Notes under the pieces: generated by a model | Database searches by the model: none | Seen by the model: the letters and a program-made list of their open reading frames with translations, nothing else | Told to the model about the DNA's origin: nothing | Shown here: one piece after another, positions 1 through 5,758 of the stretch | Layout: every line of letters begins with the position of its first letter | Position numbering within the stretch: position 1 is the first letter of the stretch | Source: Betaproteobacteria bacterium UBA6904 | Lineage (GTDB): Bacteria; Pseudomonadota; Gammaproteobacteria; Burkholderiales; SG8-39 | Assembly: GCA_002451175.1 (NCBI GenBank) | Contig: DKBI01000242.1 | Location: forward strand, 1 to 5,758 | Direction: 5' to 3' | Length of the DNA stretch: 5,758 nucleotides | Program-made: the position numbers and the translations under genes

Positions 1-717
1 ATGTACGTCGTGTACGAGCTGCACGTGCAGCAGGGCTGGCCGCTGATCGCGGCGATGGCCGCGGGCGTCGCGTTCGTCGCGCTGCTCGGCGCGGCGATGC
101 ACCGCTTCGTCATCCGGCCGGTGCTGTCCGCGGAGCCGATCAACCAGCTGCTGGTGACCGGCGGCGTGCTGTTCTTCCTGCAGGCGGCGGCCACCCTCGC
201 CTTCGGCATCGAGTTCCGCAACCTCGGCATCCGCATGCCGCCCGTGGCCGTGGGCGAGATGTCGTTCTCCCTGCCGCGCATCATCGCCTTCGTGGTGGCG
301 CTCGCCGGCGTTCTCGTTACCTACCTGTTTCTCACGCGCACCTACGTCGGCACGGCGATCCGCGCCATCAGCCAGGACCGCGAGATCATGCCGCTCATGG
401 GCGCCGACCCGAACCGCCTGTTCGTGACCACCTCGGCGCTCGGCGGCGGGCTGGCGGGCCTGGGCGCGTGCCTGCTCGTGCTGCAGTACGACATTCATCC
501 CGCGATCGGCCTCACCTTCGGGCCGATCACGTTTCTCATCTGCGTGCTCGGCGGACTGGGCAACATGCTCGGCGGGCTGGTGGCCGCCTTCATCTTTGCG
601 CAGTTCATCTCCGTGGGCGGGTTCTTCTTCCACATCGAGTGGGGTTACGTGATCGCCTTCGTGTTCTTCATCGCGGTGATGTTCTGGCGCCCGCAGGGCA
701 TCCTCGGAGGCAAGTGA
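1..717 (+). CDS. livH: LivH-type ABC transporter permease, 5'-truncated by window edge
   Basis: This is an inner-membrane permease subunit of a branched-chain amino acid type (LivHM family) ABC importer. The 238 visible residues are strongly hydrophobic, with membrane segments near residues 14-38, 48-68, 92-111, 139-160, 170-200 and 210-230. The cytoplasmic coupling loop that contacts the ATPase is visible at about residues 117-134 (G-x-x-x-R-A-x-x-x-D followed by LMG). The C-terminus ends in the family's usual W-R-P-Q-G-I-L-G. LivH proteins are normally about 290-300 residues and begin with a helix carrying an N-F-A-H-G-like motif, which is absent here. The ATG at base 1 is therefore probably an internal Met, with some 50-60 residues lying outside the window. 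The livM start follows one base after the stop. Family assignment is secure; the substrate could be branched-chain amino acids, but related systems carry amides, urea or aromatic acids, and the permease alone does not decide. Confidence 0.93.
   Translation: MYVVYELHVQQGWPLIAAMAAGVAFVALLGAAMHRFVIRPVLSAEPINQLLVTGGVLFFLQAAATLAFGIEFRNLGIRMPPVAVGEMSFSLPRIIAFVVALAGVLVTYLFLTRTYVGTAIRAISQDREIMPLMGADPNRLFVTTSALGGGLAGLGACLLVLQYDIHPAIGLTFGPITFLICVLGGLGNMLGGLVAAFIFAQFISVGGFFFHIEWGYVIAFVFFIAVMFWRPQGILGGK
706..710 (+). promoter_or_regulatory. Shine-Dalgarno site for livM
   Basis: GGAGG lies 8 bases before the ATG at 719, inside the last codons of livH. It is the best ribosome binding site in the window. 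It fixes the livM start and implies that livM is translated from the livH message. Confidence 0.75.
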
Positions 718-718
718 G

Positions 719-1711
719 ATGACTCGGGTCCTCGCCTGGGGCGCACTGGCGGCGCTGCTCGCGCTGCCGCTCACCGGCATCGGCAGCTACCCGCTGCACC
801 TCGTCATCATGTGCCTGCTCTGGGGCTACGTGTACACGAGCTGGTCGATCATGGGGCGCCTCGGCATGGTGAGCTTCGGCCACGGCGCGTTCCTCGGCAT
901 CGGCGCCTACGCCGTGGTCATGCTCTGGAACCACTTCGGCGTCTCGCCGTGGCTCGGCGCGTTCGCGGGCATCGCCGTGAGCGTGATCGTCGCGCTGGTG
1001 ATCGGCATTCCCTGCTTCCGGTTCAAGATCGTGGGGCACTACTTCGCGCTCGTCACGCTCGCGCTGTCGGAGGTCACGCGGCTCGTGATCGTCGCGCTGC
1101 GCGACCAGACCGGCGGCTCGCTCGGCGCGACGCCCGACACCGCGCTGGCGCAGGGCGTCTCGAGCGCTCCCGGGGCGATGCAGTTCTCCTCGAAGATCGT
1201 CTGGTTCTACGTCATCATCGCGTTCTGGCTGGCCGCGCTGTACGTGTGGCATCGCGTGGACCGCTCCATGACGCGCCTCGCGCTCGAGGCGATCAGCCAG
1301 GAGGAGGACGCCGCGGCCTCGATCGGCATCAACGTCACCCGCTCCAAGCTGTTCGTGACGCTCGTCTCCGCGGTGATGACCTCCATCGGCGGCGTGCTCT
1401 ACGCGCAGTACCAGCTCTACATCAACCCGGAGACCGTCTCCGGGATCAGCATCTCGCTGCAGATGGTGTTCGGCGTGATCGCCGGCGGCCTCTACGTCAT
1501 GCTGGGGCCGACGGTGGGCGCGGCGTTCACGCTGCTGCTCGCCGAAGGGCTGCGCCTCGCGCTCGGCGAGCACTTCAAGCAGTTCCCGGCGCTCGATCTC
1601 GCCATCTACGGCATGCTGCTCGTGCTGTTCATCATCTACATGCCGAAGGGCATTCTGGGCGCGGCGCTGGACGCCTGGTCGCGCCGCGGGCGCGCGCTCG
1701 AGCCGCGCTAG
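719..1711 (+). CDS. livM: LivM-type ABC transporter permease
   Basis: This is the second inner-membrane permease subunit of the LivHM importer and pairs with the livH product. At 330 residues it has the normal family length. The N-terminus is hydrophobic from residue 4, and the LivM hallmark with G-M-V-S-F-G-H-G-A-F is at residues 49-58, leading into GIGAYA. The ATPase-coupling loop is at about 183-204, with the pattern L-A-L-E-A-I-S-Q-E-E-D-A-A-A-S-I-G-I. The last membrane segment (about 295-310) runs into the usual P-K-G-I-L-G ending. The start is set by GGAGG eight bases upstream and a one-base gap after livH, so the two are almost certainly co-translated. No livG/livF ATPase gene follows; the next gene is on the opposite strand. 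The stop TAG at 1709-1711 overlaps the stop of that convergent gene. Substrate specificity cannot be read from the sequence. Confidence 0.95.
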   Translation: MTRVLAWGALAALLALPLTGIGSYPLHLVIMCLLWGYVYTSWSIMGRLGMVSFGHGAFLGIGAYAVVMLWNHFGVSPWLGAFAGIAVSVIVALVIGIPCFRFKIVGHYFALVTLALSEVTRLVIVALRDQTGGSLGATPDTALAQGVSSAPGAMQFSSKIVWFYVIIAFWLAALYVWHRVDRSMTRLALEAISQEEDAAASIGINVTRSKLFVTLVSAVMTSIGGVLYAQYQLYINPETVSGISISLQMVFGVIAGGLYVMLGPTVGAAFTLLLAEGLRLALGEHFKQFPALDLAIYGMLLVLFIIYMPKGILGAALDAWSRRGRALEPR

Positions 1712-2454
1712 GCCGCGAGCACGCGCTCGCAAGCGACGCCGCGCAGGTCCATCTCGTAGTCGAGCCCGGCAATCGGCGGGCGGCAGTAATGCCAGGTGAC
1801 GCTCGCCTGCGGCGCAAGCGCCGCGATGGCGGGCATCAGCGGATGGATGTCGTGCACGGTGTAGACCTGGGTGACGGTCGCGTCCTCGGCTCGCGCGCCG
1901 AGTCCGGTGAGTCGCTGGCGCATCATCGCCAGGACCCAGTCCGCCTTCTGGCGCAAGCCGCGCGGACTCACGTCGCCGCGCGCCACGATGTCCTCCGGAA
2001 AACGGCCGCCCTCGGGCCACTCGCCGCTGCCGGCGACGACGAAACTCGTCGCCGCCCCGGCGCGCGGCACCGTGTAGCAGAAGGCGTGAAAGCTCGGCTC
2101 GCCGGGCGGATCCAACTCCGGCGCGACGTTCGAGCGGGCGACCGGATTGAGACCGTCGCGGTACAACCCCCAGCGCTCGAGCACGCCGACGTATCCCCGG
2201 TTGAAGTCCGCGAACCCGGCGAAGGAGAACGGTTGCGGCGAGCGCAGCTCGCAGGCGCACAGCGCCGTCTTCGGTCGATCGAGCGCCGCAAGATGCGCCG
2301 CGATCGCGCGAAAGCCTTCCGCGACCGGCAGCGGCCGCGCAAAGCGCGCGCGCTCGATGACGAAACCTGGTTGCGCAACGACGCCCTGCGAATAGGGAAA
2401 GACGCCGGGAAGGAAGGCGAAACCACAGTCCGCGAAGGCCGTCAATTCGTGCAT
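1708..2454 (-). CDS. Rid/YjgF-like protein resembling CnbZ-type 2-amino-5-chloromuconate deaminase
   Basis: This is a soluble protein of 248 residues with no signal peptide or membrane segment. From memory of the family it resembles proteins annotated as 2-amino-5-chloromuconate deaminase CnbZ, which would hydrolyse an enamine/imine and release ammonia. Conserved-looking blocks are ALCACELRSP at 64-73, NPVARSNVAPELDPP at 103-117, SFHAF at 121-125, and a C-terminal W-H-Y-C-R-P-P with Y-E-M-D at 221-236. Residues 160-207 (GD-x-S-P followed by a helix and T-Q-V-Y-T-V-H-D) have the look of a Rid/YjgF half-domain, fitting imine chemistry. I chose the ATG at 2454. A GTG at 2463 would add three residues (M-P-R); the only AGG (2468-2470) sits 4 bases from the GTG and 13 from the ATG, so the start is not settled. 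It converges with livM and diverges from the aldo/keto reductase gene. No aminophenol or nitroaromatic pathway gene is visible, so the true substrate is open. Confidence 0.8.
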   Translation of the reverse strand: MHELTAFADCGFAFLPGVFPYSQGVVAQPGFVIERARFARPLPVAEGFRAIAAHLAALDRPKTALCACELRSPQPFSFAGFADFNRGYVGVLERWGLYRDGLNPVARSNVAPELDPPGEPSFHAFCYTVPRAGAATSFVVAGSGEWPEGGRFPEDIVARGDVSPRGLRQKADWVLAMMRQRLTGLGARAEDATVTQVYTVHDIHPLMPAIAALAPQASVTWHYCRPPIAGLDYEMDLRGVACERVLAA

Positions 2455-2496
2455 GCGCGGCACTTTACCTGTATCGTTTGCGCGACGCGAGACGCC
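2455..2496. promoter_or_regulatory. Short divergent intergenic region, likely promoter area
   Basis: These 42 bases separate two divergently oriented genes and are the largest gap in the window. Bases 2463-2480 form an AT-rich patch (CTTTACCTGTATCGTTTG) that stands out from the very GC-rich surroundings. TATCGT at 2472-2477 matches the -10 consensus at four of six positions for rightward transcription, but no good -35 lies at the right distance. No clear operator repeat is visible. That promoters lie here is inferred from gene orientation; no specific element is established. Confidence 0.35.
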
Positions 2497-3543
2497 ATGA
2501 AAATCAGCCGCTTAGGCAGCAGCCCGCTGGACGTTACGGAGATCTGTCTCGGCACCATGACCTGGGGCGAGCAGAGCGACGCGCGCGAGGCGCACGCGCA
2601 GATCGAATGGGCCCTCGGGCGCGGCATCAACTTCATCGACACGGCGGAGATGTACCCCGTGCCGCCGCGGCGCGAGACGCAGGGCCGCACCGAGACCATC
2701 CTCGGCGAATGGCTGGGCCGCAACCGCGCGCGCCGCGACTCGCTCGTCATCGCCTCGAAGATCGCGGGCCCCGGGCGGCGCGAGTGGATCCGCAACGGCG
2801 AGACGCACGTCTCGAAGAAGACGATTCCCTGGGCGATCGACGACAGCCTGAAGCGCCTGCAGACCGACTGGATCGACCTGTACCAGATCCATTGGCCCGA
2901 GCGCTACGTACCGAGTTTCGGCAGCTGGCAGTACGACCCGGCGCTGGAGCGCGACGCGACGCCGATCCTCGAGCAGATCGAGGCGATGGCCGCGGCGATG
3001 CGCGCCGGCAAGATCCGCGCCTACGGGCTGTCCAACGAAACCGCCTGGGGGTTGTGCGAATTCACCCGGCTCGCGCTCGAGCACGGCCTGCCGCCGCCGG
3101 CGTCGGTGCAGAACGGCTACAACCTCGTGTCGCGCCTGTTCGACGGCGACCTCGCCGAAGCGAGCCGCCGCCTCGGCGTGCCGCTGCTCGCGTATTCGCC
3201 GCTCGCCATGGGCCTGCTCACGGGGAAGCTGCGCGCGCAGCCGTGGCCGTCCGAGGCGCGCCTCGCGAAATTTCCCACATTCGGCGAGCGCTACAAGCGT
3301 CCGCGCGTGCTCGCCGCGGCGGAAGCGTACGCGCGCGTCGCCGAGAGCCACGGCCTGTCGCCGGCGCACGTCGCCCTGGCGTTCGTGCGCAGCCGGTTCT
3401 TCGTCGCCTCGACGATCGTCGGCGCGACGAGCGTCGCGCAGCTCGAGGCCATCGCGCCGGCGTTCAGCCTCGATCTGCCGCCGGCGGTGCGGGACGCGCT
3501 CGAGCAGGTGAACCGGGACGCGCCGAGCCCGGCGGCGCAGTGA
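2497..3543 (+). CDS. tas: Tas-type NADP(H)-dependent aldo/keto reductase
   Basis: This is a cytosolic oxidoreductase of the aldo/keto reductase superfamily, which reduces carbonyl groups with NADPH. The 348-residue product is close in length to E. coli Tas (about 346) and shares its peculiar blocks: LGTMTWGEQ at 18-26, A-E-M-Y-P-V-P-P-R with E-T-Q-G-x-T-E at 50-66, DSLKRLQTDWIDLYQ-H-W-P at 116-134, G-K-I-R-x-x-G-x-S-N-E-T near 170-180, and an AST-I-V-G-A-T block in the C-terminal NADP site. The expected catalytic tetrad is complete: Asp48, Tyr53, Lys88 and His132. I chose the ATG at 2497 because homology begins there (KISRLGSSPLDV); the same frame is open far upstream, but that part reads as an Arg/His-rich shadow of other genes. 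The ribosome site is weak (GCGAGA, 4 bases away). It probably heads the operon, with fpr starting one base after its stop. The natural substrate is unknown. Confidence 0.95.
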   Translation: MKISRLGSSPLDVTEICLGTMTWGEQSDAREAHAQIEWALGRGINFIDTAEMYPVPPRRETQGRTETILGEWLGRNRARRDSLVIASKIAGPGRREWIRNGETHVSKKTIPWAIDDSLKRLQTDWIDLYQIHWPERYVPSFGSWQYDPALERDATPILEQIEAMAAAMRAGKIRAYGLSNETAWGLCEFTRLALEHGLPPPASVQNGYNLVSRLFDGDLAEASRRLGVPLLAYSPLAMGLLTGKLRAQPWPSEARLAKFPTFGERYKRPRVLAAAEAYARVAESHGLSPAHVALAFVRSRFFVASTIVGATSVAQLEAIAPAFSLDLPPAVRDALEQVNRDAPSPAAQ

Positions 3544-3544
3544 C

Positions 3545-4288
3545 ATGAGCGAGTGGCTCGAAGGCCGGGTGATCGAGAACCGCCACTGGACCCCGGCGTT
3601 GTTTTCGCTGCGCCTCGCCGGGCCGCCGCTGGCGTTCGAGGCAGGACAATTCGTCAAGATCGCGCTGGACATCGGCGGCGAGCGCGTCGCGCGGGCGTTT
3701 TCCATCGTCAGCCCGCCGGGCGAGCTGCCGCTCGAGTTCTACGGGATCGTCGTGCCCGACGGGCTGCTGTCGCCGCGGCTGGCCTGCCTGCAGCCGGGGG
3801 ATTCGCTCTATCTCAATGCCAAGGCGACGGGATTTCTCGTCCTCTCGGAAGTGCCGCCGGCCGAGGAGCTGTGGATGCTGGCCACGGGGACGGGCATCGC
3901 GCCGTTCCTGTCCATCCTGCGCACGCCGACGCCGTGGGAGCGCTATGCGGGCGTGGTGCTCGTCCACGGCGTGCGCCGGCACGAGGAGCTCGTGTATCGC
4001 GGGCTGCTCGACGAGCTCGAGCAACGCCACGCCGGGCGTTTCCGCACCGTCTCGTTCCTGAGCCGCGACACGGCGCCGGGGACGCTCGCCGGGCGCATCC
4101 CGGCGGCGATCGCCGACGGCCGCCTCGCGGCGGCCGCCGGATTTCCCATCGCCGCCGAGCGGTCGCAGTTCATGTTGTGCGGTAATCCGGACATGGTGAA
4201 GGACGCGACCGAGGCGCTGGTCGCCCAGGGCCTGCGCAAGCACCGCCGCCGGGCGCCGGGCCAGATCACGGCGGAGCGCTTCTGGTGA
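3545..4288 (+). CDS. fpr: Ferredoxin/flavodoxin-NADP+ reductase
   Basis: This FAD enzyme moves electrons between NADPH and ferredoxin or flavodoxin, feeding reductive pathways, Fe-S work and oxidative-stress defence. It has 247 residues against 248 in E. coli Fpr, and the two align throughout. The FAD domain is at about 1-100: G-Q-F-V-K at 34-38, RAFS at 50-53, and VPDG followed by LSPRLA at 70-80. The NADP domain follows with ATGTGIAPF at 113-121, SRD at 173-175 (Arg expected to contact the 2'-phosphate), and MLCGNPDMV at 210-218. The C-terminus ends A-P-G-Q-I-T-A-E-R-F-W, keeping the terminal Trp of the bacterial Fpr group. One oddity is Phe52 where most relatives have Tyr in RxYS. The ATG is one base after the aldo/keto reductase stop, with no clear ribosome site, suggesting coupled translation. 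The next gene overlaps its stop by 4 bp. Confidence 0.95.
   Translation: MSEWLEGRVIENRHWTPALFSLRLAGPPLAFEAGQFVKIALDIGGERVARAFSIVSPPGELPLEFYGIVVPDGLLSPRLACLQPGDSLYLNAKATGFLVLSEVPPAEELWMLATGTGIAPFLSILRTPTPWERYAGVVLVHGVRRHEELVYRGLLDELEQRHAGRFRTVSFLSRDTAPGTLAGRIPAAIADGRLAAAAGFPIAAERSQFMLCGNPDMVKDATEALVAQGLRKHRRRAPGQITAERFW
4273..4276 (+). promoter_or_regulatory. Shine-Dalgarno site for the GTG-started lipoprotein gene
   Basis: GGAG lies 8 bases before GTG 4285, inside the end of fpr. It supports the unusual GTG start, which overlaps the fpr stop as GTGA. Confidence 0.5.
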
Positions 4289-5118
4289 GGCGCTGGCTCG
4301 GCCTTCTCGCGCTGGTGGCGCTGGCCCTGCTCGGGGGGTGCAGCGCGACGCGCCTGATGTACAACAACGCCGAGCTCTTCCTGCGCTGGCAGACCGGGCG
4401 CTACCTGGACGTCCACGGCCCGCAGAGCGAGGAGCTGGACACGCGGATTGCCGCGTTCCTCGCCTGGCACCGTGCCGAGGCGCTGCCCCGCTACGTGGCC
4501 CTGGTGCGTGAGGCGGACGCCCGGATCGGGCGCGGACTCTCGCGCGCCGACCTCGTTTGGGGGTACGATTCGTTCCAGAAGGAAACAAGAGCGGCGATGC
4601 GGGCGGCGGCCGAGCAGGCGGCACCGCTCCTGGACCGGCTCAGCGACGAGCAACTCGAACACCTGCGGAGCCGCTTTGCGGAGGACAACCGCAAGTTCGC
4701 GAAGGAGCAGCTCGAAGGGGACGAGACGGAGCGACGGCGACGGCGCGTCAAGCGCAACGTCGAGCGGCTGGAGGATTGGTTGGGGAGCCTCAGCAATGCC
4801 CAAGTCGAGCGGGTGCGGCGTTACAGCGAGCGCGCGCCGCTGGTCGGCGAAATGCGCGACCGGGAGCGGCGGCGCCTGCAGGCCGAATTCGTCGCCATCC
4901 TGCGCGCGCGCGAGGCCACGCGGCGCCTCCCCGAATGGGCGCAGCACTGGGATCGCCTTCGCGAACCGGCGTTCGCCGCGGCGCACCGCGCCAATGTCGA
5001 CGCCCTGTACGACATGCTGCTCGAACTCGACCGGTCGCTGACGCCTGAGCAGCGCGCCTCGGCGCGCGCCCGCATGCTCGAGTTCGCCGCCGACTTCGAA
5101 CGGTTGGCGGTGAAATGA
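4285..5118 (+). CDS. DUF6279-type lipoprotein of unknown function
   Basis: This is a predicted lipid-anchored envelope protein of 277 residues. Residues 1-19 form a lipoprotein signal peptide: R-R near the start, a Leu/Ala-rich core, and the lipobox L16-G17-G18-C19, so Cys19 would be acylated. The residue after Cys is Ser, not Asp, which favours sorting to the outer membrane. The mature part begins S-A-T-R-L-M-Y-N-N and continues with W-x-x-x-R-Y-L-D, L-A-W-H-R at 59-63 and L-P-R-Y at 67-70, a pattern I recognise from DUF6279 proteins. The rest is highly charged and apparently all helical, with a five-Arg run in the middle (from base 4731). The start is GTG, supported by GGAG eight bases upstream, by the 4-bp overlap with fpr, and because the signal peptide begins there. 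The stop overlaps the next start as ATGA. No catalytic motif is visible and the function is not known. Confidence 0.85.
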   Translation: MRRWLGLLALVALALLGGCSATRLMYNNAELFLRWQTGRYLDVHGPQSEELDTRIAAFLAWHRAEALPRYVALVREADARIGRGLSRADLVWGYDSFQKETRAAMRAAAEQAAPLLDRLSDEQLEHLRSRFAEDNRKFAKEQLEGDETERRRRRVKRNVERLEDWLGSLSNAQVERVRRYSERAPLVGEMRDRERRRLQAEFVAILRAREATRRLPEWAQHWDRLREPAFAAAHRANVDALYDMLLELDRSLTPEQRASARARMLEFAADFERLAVK

Positions 5119-5758
5119 GCGAGCGCTCGCCCTGGGGGCCACTCGCCGCCGCGGAGGCGCACGCGGCGGGGCTGCCGCCGCGCGCCCGCCACCCGCAGCT
5201 CGAGGTGGAAGCGATTCTGGCGAACGCCTGGATCGGCATCGCGTTCACGCGCGACCGCCGCTTCTTCCTCTGCAACCCGAAGTTCGCTGAAATTTTCGGC
5301 TGGGCGGTCGAAGACCTCGTCGGCCAGCAGGGCGAGGCGATCCACGTCTCGCGCGAAAGTTACGAGGCGCTGGGCCGGATCGCGATTCCGCTGCTGGCCG
5401 CGGGCGGGCAGCTCGACCTCGAATGGGAAATGCGCCGCCGCAACGGCAGCGCCTTTCCCTGCCGGCTCATCGCCAAGGCGATCAACGCGGCCAACCCGTC
5501 GCTCGGCACGGTGTGGATTGCGGACGACCTGGATCCGCGCCGCCGCGAGGCGGAAATGCTGTCGAAGCTCGCGCAGGAGCGCGATGCGCTGAAGAGCGCG
5601 GTGGCGGCGGCGCGCGAAGAGGCAGCGCAGGCGCGGGCTGCGCGCGACGCGATGGATCGCGCGCTCGCGGCGCGCAACGCCGACCTGGATGCGGCCCGGC
5701 AGCAGCTCGAGAGGGAAACGAAGGCGCGCGCCGAGGCCGAAGCGCGGGCGGCGGCAGA
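5115..5758 (+). CDS. PAS-domain signalling protein with coiled coil, 3' end outside window
   Basis: This reading frame starts at ATG 5115, overlapping the previous stop as ATGA, and stays open for 214 codons to the window edge. Residues 30-140 form a PAS domain: LEVEAILANAWIGIAFTRDR at 29-48, F-L-C-N-P-K-F-A-E-I-F-G-W at 51-63, the G70 turn, W-E-M-R-R-R-N-G-S at 104-112, and a final strand G-T-V-W-I-A-D-D at 131-138. From about 142 to the edge the chain is Ala/Glu/Arg-rich with heptad spacing of Leu and Ala, which is a coiled-coil signalling helix. There is no N-terminal membrane segment, so the sensor is probably cytosolic. This PAS type usually precedes a histidine kinase or a GGDEF (diguanylate cyclase) output domain, but the output lies outside the window and cannot be named. 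The ligand is unknown. Confidence 0.88.
   Translation, partial: MSERSPWGPLAAAEAHAAGLPPRARHPQLEVEAILANAWIGIAFTRDRRFFLCNPKFAEIFGWAVEDLVGQQGEAIHVSRESYEALGRIAIPLLAAGGQLDLEWEMRRRNGSAFPCRLIAKAINAANPSLGTVWIADDLDPRRREAEMLSKLAQERDALKSAVAAAREEAAQARAARDAMDRALAARNADLDAARQQLERETKARAEAEARAAA

Noticed and set aside
1..3. ATG at the first base as the true livH start
   Set aside because: The protein would lack the conserved first 50-60 residues of the family, so the gene most likely begins before the window.
668..2260. Long open frame on the minus strand (530 codons) across livM and the deaminase-like gene
   Set aside because: The translation is an Arg/His/Glu-rich string without recognisable domains, and it lies opposite a secure livM gene. 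It is a GC-rich antisense shadow.
811..2496. Upstream extension of the aldo/keto reductase frame, giving a 910-codon open frame
   Set aside because: Only the last 348 codons show homology. The earlier part is low-complexity Arg/Ala/His sequence out of frame with livM and antisense to the deaminase-like gene, so it is not a fusion protein.
2512..3705. 397-codon minus-strand frame opposite the aldo/keto reductase
   Set aside because: It has the Arg-rich composition typical of antisense frames in high-GC DNA and conflicts with a well-supported gene.
3464..5142. Overlapping long minus-strand frames (386 and 399 codons) opposite fpr and the lipoprotein gene
   Set aside because: They show no domain motifs, Arg/Pro/Ala-rich shadow composition, and full overlap with secure plus-strand genes.
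5360..5677. 105-codon minus-strand frame opposite the PAS gene
   Set aside because: Its Ser/Arg/Ala repeats are the reverse complement of the coiled-coil codons, and the plus-strand PAS frame has clear homology.
5560..5758. GCG-rich repetitive-looking DNA at the right edge
   Set aside because: The repetition is explained by Ala/Arg/Glu codons of a coiled coil. There is no fixed repeat unit, so it is not a tandem repeat or CRISPR.

Overview
The window looks like chromosomal DNA of a high-GC proteobacterium, most likely a betaproteobacterium (Burkholderiales or a relative). This rests on the strong G/C bias at third codon positions, the ATGA/GTGA start-stop overlaps, an Fpr-type ferredoxin-NADP reductase, a DUF6279-type lipoprotein, and a PAS domain of a kind common in that group. 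The taxonomic call is inference from gene families, not from a marker gene. The DNA is almost wholly coding: the largest gap between genes is 42 bp, and no stretch over 300 bp lacks a gene. I saw no tRNA, rRNA, CRISPR array, insertion sequence or integrase.

Left block (1-1711, + strand): the 3' part of livH and a complete livM, the two permease subunits of a LivHM-type ABC importer, one base apart. The ATPases (LivG/LivF) and the binding protein do not follow and must lie upstream of the window or elsewhere.

Middle (1708-2454, - strand): one gene convergent with livM. The two stop codons share the palindrome CTAG. The product has a Rid/YjgF-like C-terminal half and resembles proteins annotated as 2-amino-5-chloromuconate deaminase CnbZ. 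Its biochemical role here is uncertain.

Right block (2497-5758, + strand): four genes packed like an operon. They are a Tas-type aldo/keto reductase, a ferredoxin/flavodoxin-NADP+ reductase (fpr), a DUF6279-type lipoprotein, and a PAS-plus-coiled-coil signalling protein cut by the window edge. Spacings are a 1-bp gap, a 4-bp GTGA overlap and a 4-bp ATGA overlap, which suggests co-transcription and translational coupling. The 42-bp gap between the divergent deaminase-like and aldo/keto reductase genes is the only place for promoters inside this half and holds a conspicuous AT-rich patch.

Most of the window is ordinary metabolism and transport. The points most worth a second look are the PAS gene running off the edge, the coupled redox-lipoprotein-sensor gene order, the stand-alone CnbZ-like protein, and the Tyr-to-Phe change in the FAD-binding motif of the reductase. 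I found no convincing evidence of a new defence or mobile system.
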